From Congeria kusceri (Eukaryota; Mollusca; Bivalvia; Myida; Dreissenidae), in NCBI GenBank assembly GCA_027627225.1, contig CM051028.1, positions 23,122,364 to 23,186,363 on the forward strand: 64,000 nucleotides of DNA. Reading direction: 5' to 3'. A model generated the notes under the pieces. It did no database searches. It had not been told where the DNA came from and saw only the letters and a program-made list of their open reading frames with translations. Both the position numbers and the translations under genes were made by a program. Numbering within the stretch: position 1 is the stretch's first letter; every line of letters begins with the position of its first letter. Shown piece after piece: positions 36,699 to 48,753 of this stretch.

Positions 36699-37030
36699 CC
36701 GAAACAAGATTTTAGTTTTGTGACTGGTTCATCTGCATTGCTTTGTTTTGTTTCAATGGTATATTTAACCATGGTTTGAGCAAAATTGATATTTATACAG
36801 TGTATAACACCACTTTCAATTATGTTTCTGTTTCAGTTATGTTCCTGTAACGCTGTTTTGCTACTAATTAATCTGTTTGCTGTAAAGTAATCTACAAAAC
36901 CGAAATACATCAGTTTTGTTACCGGGTCACTTGCATTTAATGGTAAAATGGATCAAGGTTTGAGCAAACTTGACCATTTACGAATACCTATATATGGAGA
37001 TTTTATTACACCACTACTTTAATTATTATT
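36699..37030. repeat. Diverged duplicate segment in two copies
   Basis: Segments at about 36,699-36,840 and 36,897-37,030 share ACCGAAA...TTTTGTGACTGG/TTTTGTTACCGG, GGTTTGAGCAAA and ACACCACT in the same order, so this is an old tandem duplication of about 200-bp period. Confidence 0.45.
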
Positions 37031-37308
37031 ATATCGTTTTCAGACTTTAACCTCTGATGTTACCAATTTGTTCTTGAACGTTTACTTTGTCGCCTGGATT
37101 CTGTACCGGCTATGTGTAATTAATAGGTCACTGGCATAAACTATACCTTTATGAACATGTATTAAAGATTGCATATGTTTGCCGTTGGTGTTTCACATTT
37201 TGCACACTGTTTGCATGTGTTTCATAATCAAATATTCTAGAATTTTTTTTTTGTTTATTGGTTGTGCTTGTATACGAAATACGGCGCACAATTTAACCTT
37301 TCATAAAA

Positions 37309-38062
37309 CATGCTTTCCAAACCGTAGTTTGTATCTTGTATCATATATCTTTTGAATAGCGTGTAGTTGCGTCACGGTGCGTGCTATATACTAATTATGT
37401 TTTGTTCAAACGACGTCACTTTCCATGTTTTATTTTGAGTTTCAGAAATAATTTGCGATATATTGTTTATCGGCCAACCAATAAAGAACGGGGGTGAGTT
37501 TTTGTGTGTAGGCATTAACCAAATTTAGATGGTATCTGCAGTATATTAATTTGCGGTTCAGTGCTATAAACCGATGTTATATTGCCTGTAAACGACACTA
37601 ATGGGAACATATTTTTTATTTTAACATGGTCGGAGAACCGTTGTTGGAAATACAATGAAAGAGTAGACGACACGCGCAAATCCTTTTAGACATGCTTTCC
37701 AAACCATTTATATTGTATCATTTATCTTTTGTATAGAGTGTAGTTGCGTCACGATGCGTGCTATGTACTAATTATGTTTTGTTTTAAAGACGTCACTTGC
37801 GATGTTTTAATTTGAGTTTCAGAAATATTTTTAAATATATTGTTTATTGGCCAACGAATAAGTAGAGATCTGTTGTGAAGGCATTAACCCGATTAGGACT
37901 ATATCCTGAGTAGATTAATATCTGCGAGTCAGAACGATTAGCCACTCGTATAATGCCTGTAACGACGATAATGGGAACATATTTTTTATTCTAACATGGT
38001 CTGAGAACAGTTGTTGGAAATACAATGAGAAAGTAGACGACACGCGCAAATCCTTATAGACA
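37309..38062. repeat. Tandem duplication, two copies of ~382 bp
   Basis: The copies start at 37,309 and 37,691 (both CATGCTTTCCAAACC). They remain parallel through GTGTAGTTGCGTCACG, ACTAATTATGTTTTGTT, TGGGAACATATTTTTTATT and GTAGACGACACGCGCAAATC. Divergence is moderate, with small indels. There is no open frame. Promoter-like or transposon-derived origin is unknown. Confidence 0.88.
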
Positions 38063-38541
38063 CAAATGATTATTACCGTTGTTTAAACAACGCGAAGAAC
38101 ATATAGTGATGTCTTATCAATGAATATAAGCATTGTCAACATAATCTGTGTACATATAGAACCCATGTCTTTTTCGTAAAAGCAGTAGAACGAATGCAAA
38201 CGTATGGCGTAGGAATACGGGTAGAAACAGAAACACGTAGTTCTCTTTATAATTTCAAACATGTTTTTTTTCATGTGAATATCTAAATAATTTGTGCATT
38301 GCCGTTATTTGTCTGGAAATAAACAAAGGTTTATCATTCTCGTGTAATGTTTTAAATTCACTGGAGCTAACAACGTCATGGTTGAATTTCTAGGTCACAT
38401 GATCAGATGTCCAAACCAGGGTTAATAAGCTAATAAACCAAGGGTGATTTTTTTATTTAAAATACAAACGTTCAGGATGGTCAAAACGCACATAATATAA
38501 TGTATTGTTCTATACTTATCTAATAACTTAAGACTTAAAAT

Positions 38542-39309
38542 TAGGGATGGCATCAAATACCAAAATTGGTATTCGAATATTCCTTTTTCATTCAATCGAA
38601 TATTTAAATACTCGCATATATTCAGATGTATTACATTAAGCTTTGTGACCGAGTCGACACAATGTAAATATATGTAATGGTACAGATTGTTATTACACAT
38701 TATTGCCTATCTTCATTAACAAATTGCAATATCATATTAATGTGTTAATGGCATTGCATAAACTACTTAAGTCCCATGTACAGTGCTGTTTTAAGAATAT
38801 TTTCAATAATCTACAATGCACATATTTCTGATTAAGTCGGAAACTAGTCGATAAGCACACATGTTTATCGGCGAATTTGAGCAACATTTCTCGGCCATAA
38901 TGACTGCCAAATGTGTGATCGCACTGGAGTTGTTAATCTTTTCACAGGTTGAATTACCTGTTAAATGTTATGTCTACATACTGTTCGATATAAGTGTGTA
39001 TTACTGGCGACTTAACGCGGACCGCTGGTATTTTGATTTTGATTATATACCTAATATTATTGTTATTATTGCTATTATTATTATTATTGTTATCTTTGTC
39101 TGACACATGACACGGGGCTAATCTTATGAAAACACGGTGTTATGTATGTACTGGTGAAATACTGATTTTATGTTGAAAGAAAACTAGTTTTTACTATGAA
39201 TAAATCAATGTTTTAAAAAGCAATACAAAATTGCGAATGTTCGAATAGCGCTTTAACTATTCGAATAATGATCATTCAATCGAATATTTGAATAGTTTTG
39301 CCATCCCTA
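38542..39309. mobile_element. hAT-like MITE
   Basis: Terminal inverted repeats TAGGGATGGCA (38,542-38,552) and TGCCATCCCTA (39,299-39,309) are flanked by near-identical 8-bp direct repeats, CTTAAAAT (38,534-38,541) and CTTAAATT (39,310-39,317). Subterminal TATTCGAATA motifs are repeated at both ends. Length is 768 bp with no transposase. The frame at 38,861-39,103 inside ends in an ATT-repeat tract and is not a credible protein. TIR form and 8-bp duplication fit the hAT superfamily. Confidence 0.85.
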
Positions 39310-39456
39310 CTTAAATTTAAGACTTAAAATGTTATTACTTTAATGAAGTTAATCTACTTCCTGTCAAACTTCCAGTACTGATGTAAATTAAAACTAATGT
39401 TAACAAACTGTATTGTTTACCTTAAAACATTCTCACTGTTATGACTTTTCAAAACA

Positions 39457-39521
<65 letters not shown>

Positions 39522-39543
39522 ATGAATATAAATAAATAAATAA
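39457..39543. repeat. (AAAT)n microsatellite, probable LINE tail
   Basis: A near-continuous tetranucleotide run lies directly downstream (minus strand) of the LINE fragment. Short tandem repeats are common 3' tails of non-LTR elements, so it probably belongs to that element. Confidence 0.85.
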
Positions 39544-39792
39544 TTATATATATACAATACAATATAATATTTTAGTCGACAATTTAAGGCCACCGGCCAA
39601 CAATACAGCAGTGTAATTATAACAGCATACAAGTTTAAGTGGTAAAAGAACATTATTAAATGAACATTACAAAACTGGTACATTATAAATATAGATTGTA
39701 GATGAACACAAATAGTTTATACTGTTATAATAATATAATATTTTATGGATATAAAAAAGATATATATGGCAATAACTATGACAAATGTATAT

Positions 39793-40623
39793 TTACAAAG
39801 GATTCATACTAACAAAATGAGTATTTACAAAAGCAGTGTTGTGAGTTTTCATGAATTCCTCTCTTAACTTGTCACATTGAAATAAATATTTTGCAACCAA
39901 GAATGTATGTTTGTCGTTACTGTCTGATAAGATCGTATTAAACAGATATATACTTTTTGGATGATTAAGCCACTGAGGAATAAAAATCGTCTGTCTTAAC
40001 CCATTATACAATGGACACAACATAAACACATGATATTCGTCTTCTACTGTATAAACTTGTTGCGAGAGTACACAATACATACAGTATCTAAATTCACGGC
40101 TTATATCCAAGTGTCGTCCTTTTTCTACCATTAGCTGATGCCCGGAACAGCGAAAATGTGCAAGGCACTTTTTGAGCACCAACGGTAATTCAATTGATAA
40201 ATATCGTTTTACATTTAATAAAGTTTTGAAGTCTCTGTAGTACACTGCCTTTGGGGATGTGTTTATATAAGCTTGGAGTTTTTGCAAGGCACAGTCTTCA
40301 AGTCTCGTCTTAAATGATTTCAGGAACATTTTTTTGTCTCCGACCTCATTTGAAATCCACGCGCAGCCAAACCCGTTTTCAAATAATAGACTTTTAACCT
40401 TCGTTGCCCAGTTGGTTCTACCCGATGTGTCATGATTCCGTAGTACTAGATAGAGTTGCCTTGGGTATCTGTTTGGTGGCATTTGCAAAATTTTAACCCA
40501 GCAAGAAATACATTTGAACATGTAGGTCACAGATATGGGTAAACGGCCACATTCACTGAGCGCAAAGAAGTTTGCAACTGATCTGTTCAGGCCACAGAGA
40601 CGTTTACAATAGTTTTCATGCAC
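39793..40623 (-). mobile_element. Non-LTR retrotransposon (LINE) C-terminal fragment
   Basis: A 276-codon frame ends in a cysteine-histidine cluster, CX2CX13HX4C (YCMYC ... EDEYHVFMLCPLYNGLR), after a basic Leu-rich region. This layout is typical of the C-terminal end of LINE ORF2 proteins in molluscs and other invertebrates, downstream of the reverse transcriptase. No RT core motifs are present, so the copy is 5'-truncated, as LINE insertions usually are. The 3' UTR and AAAT tail extend to 39,457. The open frame suggests a fairly young insertion. A host gene is less likely. Confidence 0.72.
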
Positions 40624-40734
40624 TCGTATATATAATATTTAAATGTAATAGTTTACATGTCACATGACATGTCTGTTTTCTTTGTATGTTTGTGTAACGA
40701 TAAGCTTGTAATGCTCAAGTTAAATTGTGTACTT

Positions 40735-40909
40735 CACATTTCTCTCAAAAATTCTTCGTTGTCTTGGAAACCGGCCACTTATTTAATTATGCTTTTCAAA
40801 AGAAGTATGATTTTTAAACAGTTGATTATGTAGATTTATAATAATTGACCAAAAAAAACACACTTAGTGCATAGTTAGCAGTAATACTCAGTCCTAGTGA
40901 TGCCCCCAT
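40735..40909 (-). pseudogene. TRIM-like B-box exon remnant
   Basis: Minus-strand DNA from an ATG at 40,909 aligns by eye with exon 1 of copy A (shared plus-strand phrases CTTCGTTGTCTTGGAAAC and GGCCACTTATTTAATT). It is shortened and frame-broken and has lost much of the first B-box. It may be the first exon of copy C. Confidence 0.65.
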
Positions 40910-41361
40910 GTTGTTAGCAGTTTTTGCGATTTATAATTTTCTTTATTACACAGAACTTTAACAACAACACTTAACAACACTTCCTCCTAAAAATTCTTAT
41001 AAAAAGCGAAAGAAAAAGTTTAATCACGGTGATTTACATTTCTTTAATGCTTTCTGACTTTAAAATTGTTTTCACACTGGTCATATGAACGGGAGCTACT
41101 ACCAATGCTACATTGATTTTATGACTATTACCTAAACGGTACGCAGCTTGTAATACTTCTTTCATATAAACGAATGCACAAAAAGATATATAAAATATAC
41201 AATCACAAAGCTTATTTTTACTTATGTAGATTTATTGGCTACCCAAATGTACACAAAAATTATACATTGCTATATGTAAATTTACTGACAATTTACACAA
41301 ATATATTTCAGCTGCATTAATTTATTAATCCGTCCGTGGGTCGGTCCATCCATCTGTCGGT

Positions 41362-41546
41362 CCATTCATTCATTCATTCATTCATTCATTCATTCATTCA
41401 TTCATTCATTCATTCATTCATTCATTCATTCATTCATTCATTCATTCATTCATTCATTCATTCATTCATTCATTAATTAATTAATTAATTAATTAATTAA
41501 TTCATTCATTCATTCATTCATTCATTCATTCATTCATTCATTCATT
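41362..41546. repeat. (CATT)n microsatellite
   Basis: About 185 bp of CATT repeats, interrupted near 41,473-41,500 by TTAA-type units (ATTAATTAATT), preceded by GTCGGTCC/CCGTCCGT repeats. Confidence 0.97.
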
Positions 41547-42028
41547 TACTTATTCATCCATTGTTTCAATTAATTACTTACTAGTAAAAAATAAATTTAG
41601 TTAGTCACATTTCATTTATTAATTCATTCCGTCAGTTCTTCATTCATGCAATCAATCATTTATTTATTCATCTAAAACATACAGACATGTGTGAGAATAA
41701 GCCGACCGAACCTAAATCCTGCGTGTCTAATGTTTTATATTGAACTCAGTTGGGTCATGTATATTGAGAATAATTCGAAAGTCCATTTAAGTGACCAGGA
41801 TTCAATAATCATGTACAATTTCTCAGCATACTCCGATTTCTCAGCACATCATCACACAAAACTGTACACATTGTCATAGAAAATTTCAGTACTGGAAATT
41901 ACAAATAAACATTTTACACTTCGTTTTGTTAAAATGCACATTGATTTGTAAACACATAAATGGGTGTGTTGCACTTAATATAGTATTTATAATGTTTATT
42001 CAGATATAAAGTGTCTAGTAGTGTTTAA

Positions 42029-45000
42029 CTATTCAATTTTAAACACCAAAATATTGCTAGTTTGTTGCCCTACAACTAGGGAATCAGAGTTTGTGTTGTA
42101 GCAGACTGACATTGGGTTCACCACTCCGTCTTTTTGTGTAACCAGAGTAGAAATCTTTTTCCTTCCTTCGCTGTCCACCTGTATGACAGTTTTGGATGAG
42201 AATCCACATACCAGCACCTGTCCTGCAGCTGTCACATGAACTGCATGCGGATGATGTAGTTCATGGTTTGAGAACGTCGAAAGGACAGTTCCATCCCTAG
42301 CCAGCGTGAGGAGCCTGTGTCGGGAATTGTCGGTGACGAAGATTTTATCACCGGTGAGGCTAACAGCACACTTGTACACTGTGTAAATAAAAAAATTCAT
42401 TATCAAGTTTTGACCAGCATATTAGTTATTTCGCATCGTATACATAAGTAATTATAATAATATTTTGTTCAATCGATTGATTTATCAATAACTGTTATCA
42501 GGAATTAACGCAAAGAGTATCTAAAATGTGCTGTATATTTATTTGAATGACGAAATATATTATATCAATATCATAGGCAGTTGAGGGGTATAGTAAATAT
42601 TGCACCCCAAGGAGAGTGATGTTACTCTTCGAGGGGGACAATATTTACTATACTCCTCAACGTGTCTGTGATATTTATTATATTATACCGAACACAAATA
42701 CTGTAATTAAAAGAACAAAGTAGTCGTATATTATAAACTAAAGGTTATTGTTGGAAAATCAAGAGCTCATCGACATTGATTTTTTGAAAATACATTTTAA
42801 TAAGCGCCTACTGATCATTAGCTAATACGGATTCCTCGGAAAACCCGAATAGCTTTTTTAGGCCACGCGGGGTATAGTTTTGTCACGCGCGGAGTATAAT
42901 AAAAATTATACCCCGCTCTGTGTATATTACTTTCCAACGCCATGGCATATTAAAATTATGCAGGGATGGGTATATTGGATTTTACAATGTGAAAACGAAG
43001 TGAGGTATAATAAAATCTGCTCATGTGTATATTATGTATATGAAGTAAAAGCTTAAACGCTGCTTTGTATTTACGATTGAACATAGTGAATATCCTTAAA
43101 AGTTTATACCTGTTCGCTTGAACTTTTAAAAGATTATTTTTGTATTCATACACTTAGCTGTGAGGCTTGTATCGACTTTTACACTTGTTCTCTGATATTC
43201 ATGTAAGTTCAACTGATGACATTGGTGTTTATCACGAAAAAGATGACGACCGATAAAGCAAGATGTCTAATAAAATTGCGAATCAGGTATGTAAAGACGT
43301 TTGATTAACAGTCATAAGATAAACATGTGATAAAGTGCCGAGATAATACGTCAAAAACAACATCGATAGGCTGGCCTGAAAAATACTTGTTTGATGTACA
43401 CAGAAATTAGTATAAACGTAAAATATCGCTTAAAAATGATGTATTTAGACGAATTACTACGCCTTTGTTTTTTTTTATAAATTAAATAACCTTAAGGCAA
43501 ACAATAAACTTATGTTTTGTTAATGTCTGCTTAACACAAAAAAGAAATTAAATACAATATACATGTATGCCAAATTACCTGTAACAGTCCGCGATGTATC
43601 CTCGTAGAGCTTTTTCACCAGAACCCCAGCAATCGTGTAGTGGTGGAGTGCGGTATTCGAGGTGATAAACAGGTCACCCTGGTGGTGGGCAATACCAACG
43701 CACCTATTTGGTAGCTGAAGCTTCTTGTCCTTCACCAGTTGCCCATTTGTGACGGAAATAAACTGTACGTAACAGTCCGACCCTGTTACAGCTACCTCCG
43801 AGGCGGAAATTGGACACATGTCATGCGTGGAGGGATGAACATCGCAGTGACCAACCACTTGATTTTGCTCGTTGAACAACTTAACCCTATTGTTACTGGA
43901 GTCCAAAACGATGATCTGACCATTAGGTAGGCAACATAGACCTCTGATCTGGTAGCATGACCTGGAATCGCTGCGTGACATTCTCACATTAAACGAAGTT
44001 TGTCCACCACTCACATTAATTATCGGGTTTGCTGTGTCTTGTTTTAACTGCATTTCAATCATTCCCAAACCTGACTGTCTGTATATATATTTTTCAATAG
44101 CAGTGTTTACTTGAAATTTTAATGAAAAATCAACTTGTTTAGTGTTGTCACGAAGATATGCTTCTGCTAGTTTGACCTTTTCCAGACATTTCCAGTGCGC
44201 TATGAAGAAACGGTGGTCTCTTCTATTAACTATGTCACACATGATATCGCTGAAGCTCTTCAACACATCGTGAACCCTGGCGCTGTTGTCAATATCCTTC
44301 TTAAAGGAAGCATTCCGTTCAGCCCTCACTTCGTTCAGTTCCTTCAATGTGGTTTTCTCCAGCTCATCTAAAGCAACGTTGATTTTCCTCCGTGCATCTG
44401 CAATTTCTTGTAATCTATCGTTAAATACAGTTTCCAGAGACTGGATGTTGCTCTTACGATTGGTTTGTATCTCCTTCAGTTGTCCAAGTATGGTCTGAAT
44501 CTTCGTTGACAGTTTCTGGAAATCTCCCAGTTTCATATCATTAACGCAGTCAGAAATAAGCGTCACATTGCAGCACTGGCTGAAGCAACAATAAATATTA
44601 AAAGTTTAAGCATTTTTCATGAATAATTTTTAACGTTTAACATAGATGCTGATATAGAATATTATGTTAGCAGTGTTTGTTTTCAAAGGTATCGCATTAA
44701 TTCTACCATTCTGTTGCAATTTATATTAATACATTTTCAAATAGTGCCTATCAAAATAGCATTTCGAAATCTGTTGTTGTTACAAAAAATCAAAATGGTC
44801 ATTCGATAAATATAACATGTACTATAGTTCATAAACATACTCATGATGTAGTAGAACGCAGGTACAGCAGCACAGTTGACTGTGGTCTTTGCAGAATAGT
44901 TTCAGCTTCTTGTTTTTGTGTACTTCACATTTCTCCAGCCAATCCGTCGTTTCCCTCGACAATGGCCACTTGTTCCTTTCTCCCCTCCCATATGTGGTAT

Positions 45001-45157
45001 GTTTTTTAAACAGTTGACCGTGGAGAGATACACATTGACCACAATACAACCTGATGCATAATTGACAATAAAACTCAGCCTCCGTGTGGAGATCTTGATC
45101 TTGACATGTCGAACAGAAATATTCGGCTACAACATCAGACCCATTATTCACTGCCAT
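42029..45157 (-). CDS. RING-less B-box/coiled-coil/NHL TRIM-like protein, intact (copy B)
   Basis: The exons are 45,157-44,841, 44,579-43,579 and 42,378-42,029. The joins (GA|GTATGT...TTCAG|C, phase 2; CAG|GTAATT...ACACAG|TG, phase 1) are in frame and total 1,668 nt, 555 residues. B-box 1 has C15, C18, C31, C34, C39, C42, H46 and H53. B-box 2 has C77, H80, C89, H92, C97, C100 and H104/105. A coiled coil spans about 115-215, and NHL-type beta-propeller repeats (VLDSSNNRVKLF, YKCAVSLTGDKIFVTD, HRLLTLARDGTVLSTF) run to the end. TRIM-NHL proteins bind RNA or partner proteins; without RING, ligase activity is not expected from this protein alone. AATAAA lies about 30 nt past the stop. An upstream RING exon cannot be excluded. 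Confidence 0.88.
42561..42686. repeat. Palindrome in intron 2 of the intact TRIM-like gene
   Basis: GTTGAGGGGTATAGTAAATA on the left pairs with TATTTACTATACTCCTCAAC on the right with one mismatch. Pairing continues inward (GGAGAGTGAT / GTTACTCTTC) and outward (ATATCAATATCATAG / CTGTGATATTTATTATA) imperfectly. This is a foldback about 125 bp long. Related words (GGGGTATAGT, TATAATAAA.ATTATACCCC) recur at 42,865-42,915. Confidence 0.75.
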
Positions 45158-45179
45158 GTCGTTGCCTACTTCTCTAAGG

Positions 45180-46068
45180 AATCCTCTTCAAATAGTGTTT
45201 TGTAAAACAATATTTTCCGAATGATGTTACGAAAAGACTATCAAAACACGTGCATGAATCACAAACCGAGAAAAAACCACTAACCCAACAGAATCACCGT
45301 CATCTTGATCCGCAATGTACCGGTAAACAATATCCATATGCCATTGCTCGCTTATGTGTTTACATTCAATTAAAGCACTTGCTAGTGCATTATAAATATG
45401 TTATGCCACTATCGTGCTTGTTTACAGCATAAACAGAAGACAATTTTTTTTTTGCATATTCATAGTAACGTGTCTAGCATTTGAGAAATGTGTATTCACT
45501 GGGCTAAATTTAATGCATTTCCGCTCAACATTTACAGATAGCACTGCATGATACGACTGTATTTCCTGTTTAAACCCCTGCATACACAGTTTTTAGGGAA
45601 GAAGTATGACAAGGGTTAAGATATCATGTTACAGTCTGATAAAACTTGCGGCTAAAATGCGACTCCTTGAAATCAATGGACTATATCGAAAGGGTACGTT
45701 ACAAATTCATTAGAAGTTAACATTTTATCAAAAGTGGTATTTCTAATTGGGGATTATGAGAACAGTTTCAAATTTTACAACCTTTGAACTACACATACAT
45801 GTATCATGAAACGCTAAGCTGTACTAGTACTGGATGTTTTATTTTGGAATTTTTACATTTCATGCCAATATTTTAGTCTGATTTTTTTTATTTATTTATC
45901 ATATTCAATACGTTGAACACATTTTAAAGATTTCTGAATTGTTTGTACACATTTTCGGATGTAAATTTTGCATACTCTTAGGTAGCATCATTTTTTTTTA
46001 AATTAACAACAATCAATGCGACAAAACATCTGAATGTAAAACTGTTATCCCATTGTAAATATGTACAC
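45180..46068. promoter_or_regulatory. 5' flank of the intact TRIM-like gene
   Basis: No gene was seen. The first ~110 bp resembles the 5' flank of copy D: CGAATGATGTTACGAAAAGACT here and CGAATGACGTTACGAAAGACT at about 60,541, then TGAATCACAAAC in both. Conservation of this block between paralogues suggests a shared promoter or 5' UTR carried along by duplication. The LTR element begins at 46,074. Confidence 0.45.
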
Positions 46069-46073
46069 AAGTC

Positions 46074-46246
46074 TGTTATATGATGGTTTGGTGTATAACA
46101 AGACAGATGTTGATTCTATGGTTTATTTACTAAGGCTGCCTAACATAGGAGTATCAAAGTGGTCAGTTACAGTGGGCGGTGCTTATCAGTTGTAACAATA
46201 CAGGTATTAAGCTCTGATTGGCTAGCATGCATAGGAATATGAAACA
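46074..46246 (-). repeat. 3' LTR
   Basis: This LTR is 173 bp and about 96% identical to the other. It is short for the superfamily. In transcription orientation it lies about 0.9 kb upstream of the intact TRIM-like gene on the same strand. Confidence 0.92.
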
Positions 46247-46257
46247 TCTCCTTTTTT
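46247..46257 (-). promoter_or_regulatory. Polypurine tract
   Basis: The minus strand reads AAAAAAGGAGA immediately before the 3' LTR, the expected primer site for plus-strand DNA synthesis. Confidence 0.8.
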
Positions 46258-46694
46258 AACAAAACAAAATACATGTACATCATAGAGTTGTAGCATTGAC
46301 AATTACACAATAAATGAACACTGGCAATTAATCACGCATTTATTGATTTAAAAGTTCAATAATGTTCAACGTTCTCGGTTTCACTGGATGGCATCGTGCC
46401 TAATGCCTGTTGTATTAATGTCATGTGTTCACACAGCTGATAGTAATGGTATGTCGCTGAATTGGTCATGGGTTATCAGCACAAGAACTTCTGCAGAGTT
46501 AATGTTCATTTTATTGCTGGCAATTTCACACTGGCACACTTAATGGTAGTTAAGTTGACTGACCATAGAATGAAATGTTTTTGATTACCACCTGTCTCTG
46601 TTCTTAAGACATAAGTATAATACATGCTCACAATTGAATTTTTAATTGTACATAACAACAGAGAACACATTCATTAATACAGTGTATTCAAATA

Positions 46695-47933
46695 TTAGTC
46701 TCTGAGGTTAACACGCCGACCTGATCTTGTTCTATATGTGTCATGTTCTGACATGAGCGATTGGTTCTTGTCTGGTGAAGTTTGTTTAGGTGTCTGCGGT
46801 ACTGTGTTACTAGAACCCGATACTGCTTTGTTATCATTGTTCTGACAGGACTGACCTGGGGTCATGATTGGGTTAGGCGAGACTGTTGTTGCAGGCGTGA
46901 TTACAGGTGGTGTAATTGGTCTGTTTGTTACATGTGTTTTTTTCTGAAGTAAACTGAAAATGTGAGTCAGTTTCTTCAAAGGGTGCTTCACTTGATTTGA
47001 GCAGGTGTTGTCGGTTACGTCTGTACAGTCCACCATCCTGTGTTTTAACAATGTATGATCTGTCATTGACTTTCTGCTGCACAATAGCAGGTAACCAGCG
47101 TTTATCATTCTTAATCCGTACACCTTCTCCAATGTGCAAAGGCTTGAGAGGCTTTGCTGATTTGTCAAAATACACTTTTGACCTTTACTTTGACTGGTGC
47201 ATTTTATCTTTAATGACCTCTGTATCCGGTACCTGAGAGGCAAGTTGCTGGGAGGTTAATGGCAGTGTAGACCTTAGCTGTCTGCTCATTAAGAGTTGTG
47301 CTGGGGACTTCCCGCACTGTAGAGATGAATTACGATATTCCAGGAGAACAAGGTAGGGGTCTTTCCCAGCCTGTTTGGATTTTGTGAATAATGATTTGAT
47401 TGTTTTGACGGTGACCTCAGCCAACACATTACCCGATGCATGACCTGGGGAGGAGGTCATATGCTGGAAGTCATACTGGTTTGCAAACTGTGCAAAACTT
47501 TCTGCACTGTAGCAGGGGCCATTGTCTGAATTTCCGGAATACTATGTCGGCTGAAAAAGCTTTTCAGTTTGTCAATGACAGTGCATGACTTTGTGTTCTG
47601 AAGTGTACCTACTTCAAAGTATTTGCTATAGGCGTCAACTAACAGTATATAGTCCTTATTTTCCCAGTGAAATAAATCTGTGGCACAAATTTGCCATGGT
47701 CTGTCAGGTACTTTACTAGGTTGCAGGGGCTCTTTTGCATTTGAGCACATATGCTTTATGCAAATTGGACATTCCAGTACTTTTGTCTTTATGTCTACTG
47801 TCATACTGGGCCAACACATTATTTGTCTTGCACGCTCTGTGCATTTCTCGGCACCTAGGTGTAATTCGTGAAGTTTCTCGAGCATGAGAGGTCTGATTTC
47901 TCTGGGGTTTAATATTTTAGATAATCCTATCAA
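46695..47933 (-). pseudogene. Integrase part of the LTR retrotransposon, frameshifted
   Basis: An HHCC zinc-binding segment lies in 47,933-47,780 (HELHLGAEKC ... LECPICIKHM). The catalytic core follows with a first Asp (CATDLF) and a YILLVDAYSKY segment. A frameshift or stop near 47,470-47,540 breaks the core before its remaining acidic residues are reached in one frame. The core resumes at 47,460-47,185, and the C-terminal barrel-like region (GEGVRIKNDKRWLPAIV) lies at 47,175-46,873. Frames overlap at 46,695-47,243. Confidence 0.85.
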
Positions 47934-47958
47934 TCACAGTCAATTCATCTCTTTAATT

Positions 47959-48753
47959 CTAAAAATCAAGCAATTGTTTAGGGCAATCTGTCCGGTTATT
48001 AGGCCATCCATCAAGGATAACTTTCGAAAGAAGTTGTAATTGAGTGTCCGAATTGGAAGCTGTCCGTACAAGTTCCCTGTTTTGATCACTAATTGGCAGA
48101 TTTGACATGACAAGATGAACTTGTGAATCTAGACCATCTGCAATTTTCGGGTATGTGTCAGGAAGGAAAGAGCGTGACAGGGTGTCTGCTAAGGGAATTT
48201 CTTTTCCTGGGACAAAGACCAAATCAACGTCATATTTCTGCAGGTTCAGCAAAATGCGCAGCAAACGAAGGGGTGCAGAGTGCAGGCCTTTTTCCATATG
48301 GCTTGGAGTGGATTGAGGTCTGTCTGACATGTAATATGTTTACCATAAACATATTGGTGGAATTTTGCGATACAAATAGAATTGCATATAATTCCTTGTG
48401 ATTTGTGCATAATTGACCTCTGCTGGGGTTAATGATTTTGAGACAAAACACACTGGTTTCCCATCTTGTAGAAGTACGGCTCCTAGCCCAAACGTTGAAG
48501 CATCTACCTGAAGTGTAATTTCTTTATTTGGATCAAAATAAGCGAGTACCTGACCAGGGCTCTGACAGATGATGCCTTTAACCGTCTGAAAGGCGTCCTC
48601 TTGGGGTTTATCCCAGCTAAATTCAACGTCCTTAGACAGGAGCTGACGTAAGGGTGCAGTGATTTCAGAGAGTTTGGGTGCAAACCTGTGTCAGTACATA
48701 ACCATGCATAATATGGTTTGCAATTCTGCGATAGAGGTGGGGGCTGCCATTTG
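47959..48753 (-). pseudogene. RNase H and connection region of the retrotransposon, broken
   Basis: Several short frames (48,451-48,230; 48,330-47,959) carry pieces of the RNase H and linker regions between the reverse transcriptase and the integrase. Stops separate them from the reverse transcriptase frame, which ends at 48,754. DTLSRSFLPD, the usual end of the RNase H/linker part (ADTLSR motif), is visible near 48,170. Confidence 0.75.

Noticed and set aside
39417..39683. Tyr/Phe/Ile-rich membrane-like peptide
   Set aside because: It is a translation of the AAAT microsatellite and its flank.
39793..40623. Host gene encoding a 276-residue protein
   Set aside because: The terminal Cys/His cluster and adjacent simple-repeat tail fit a 5'-truncated LINE better.
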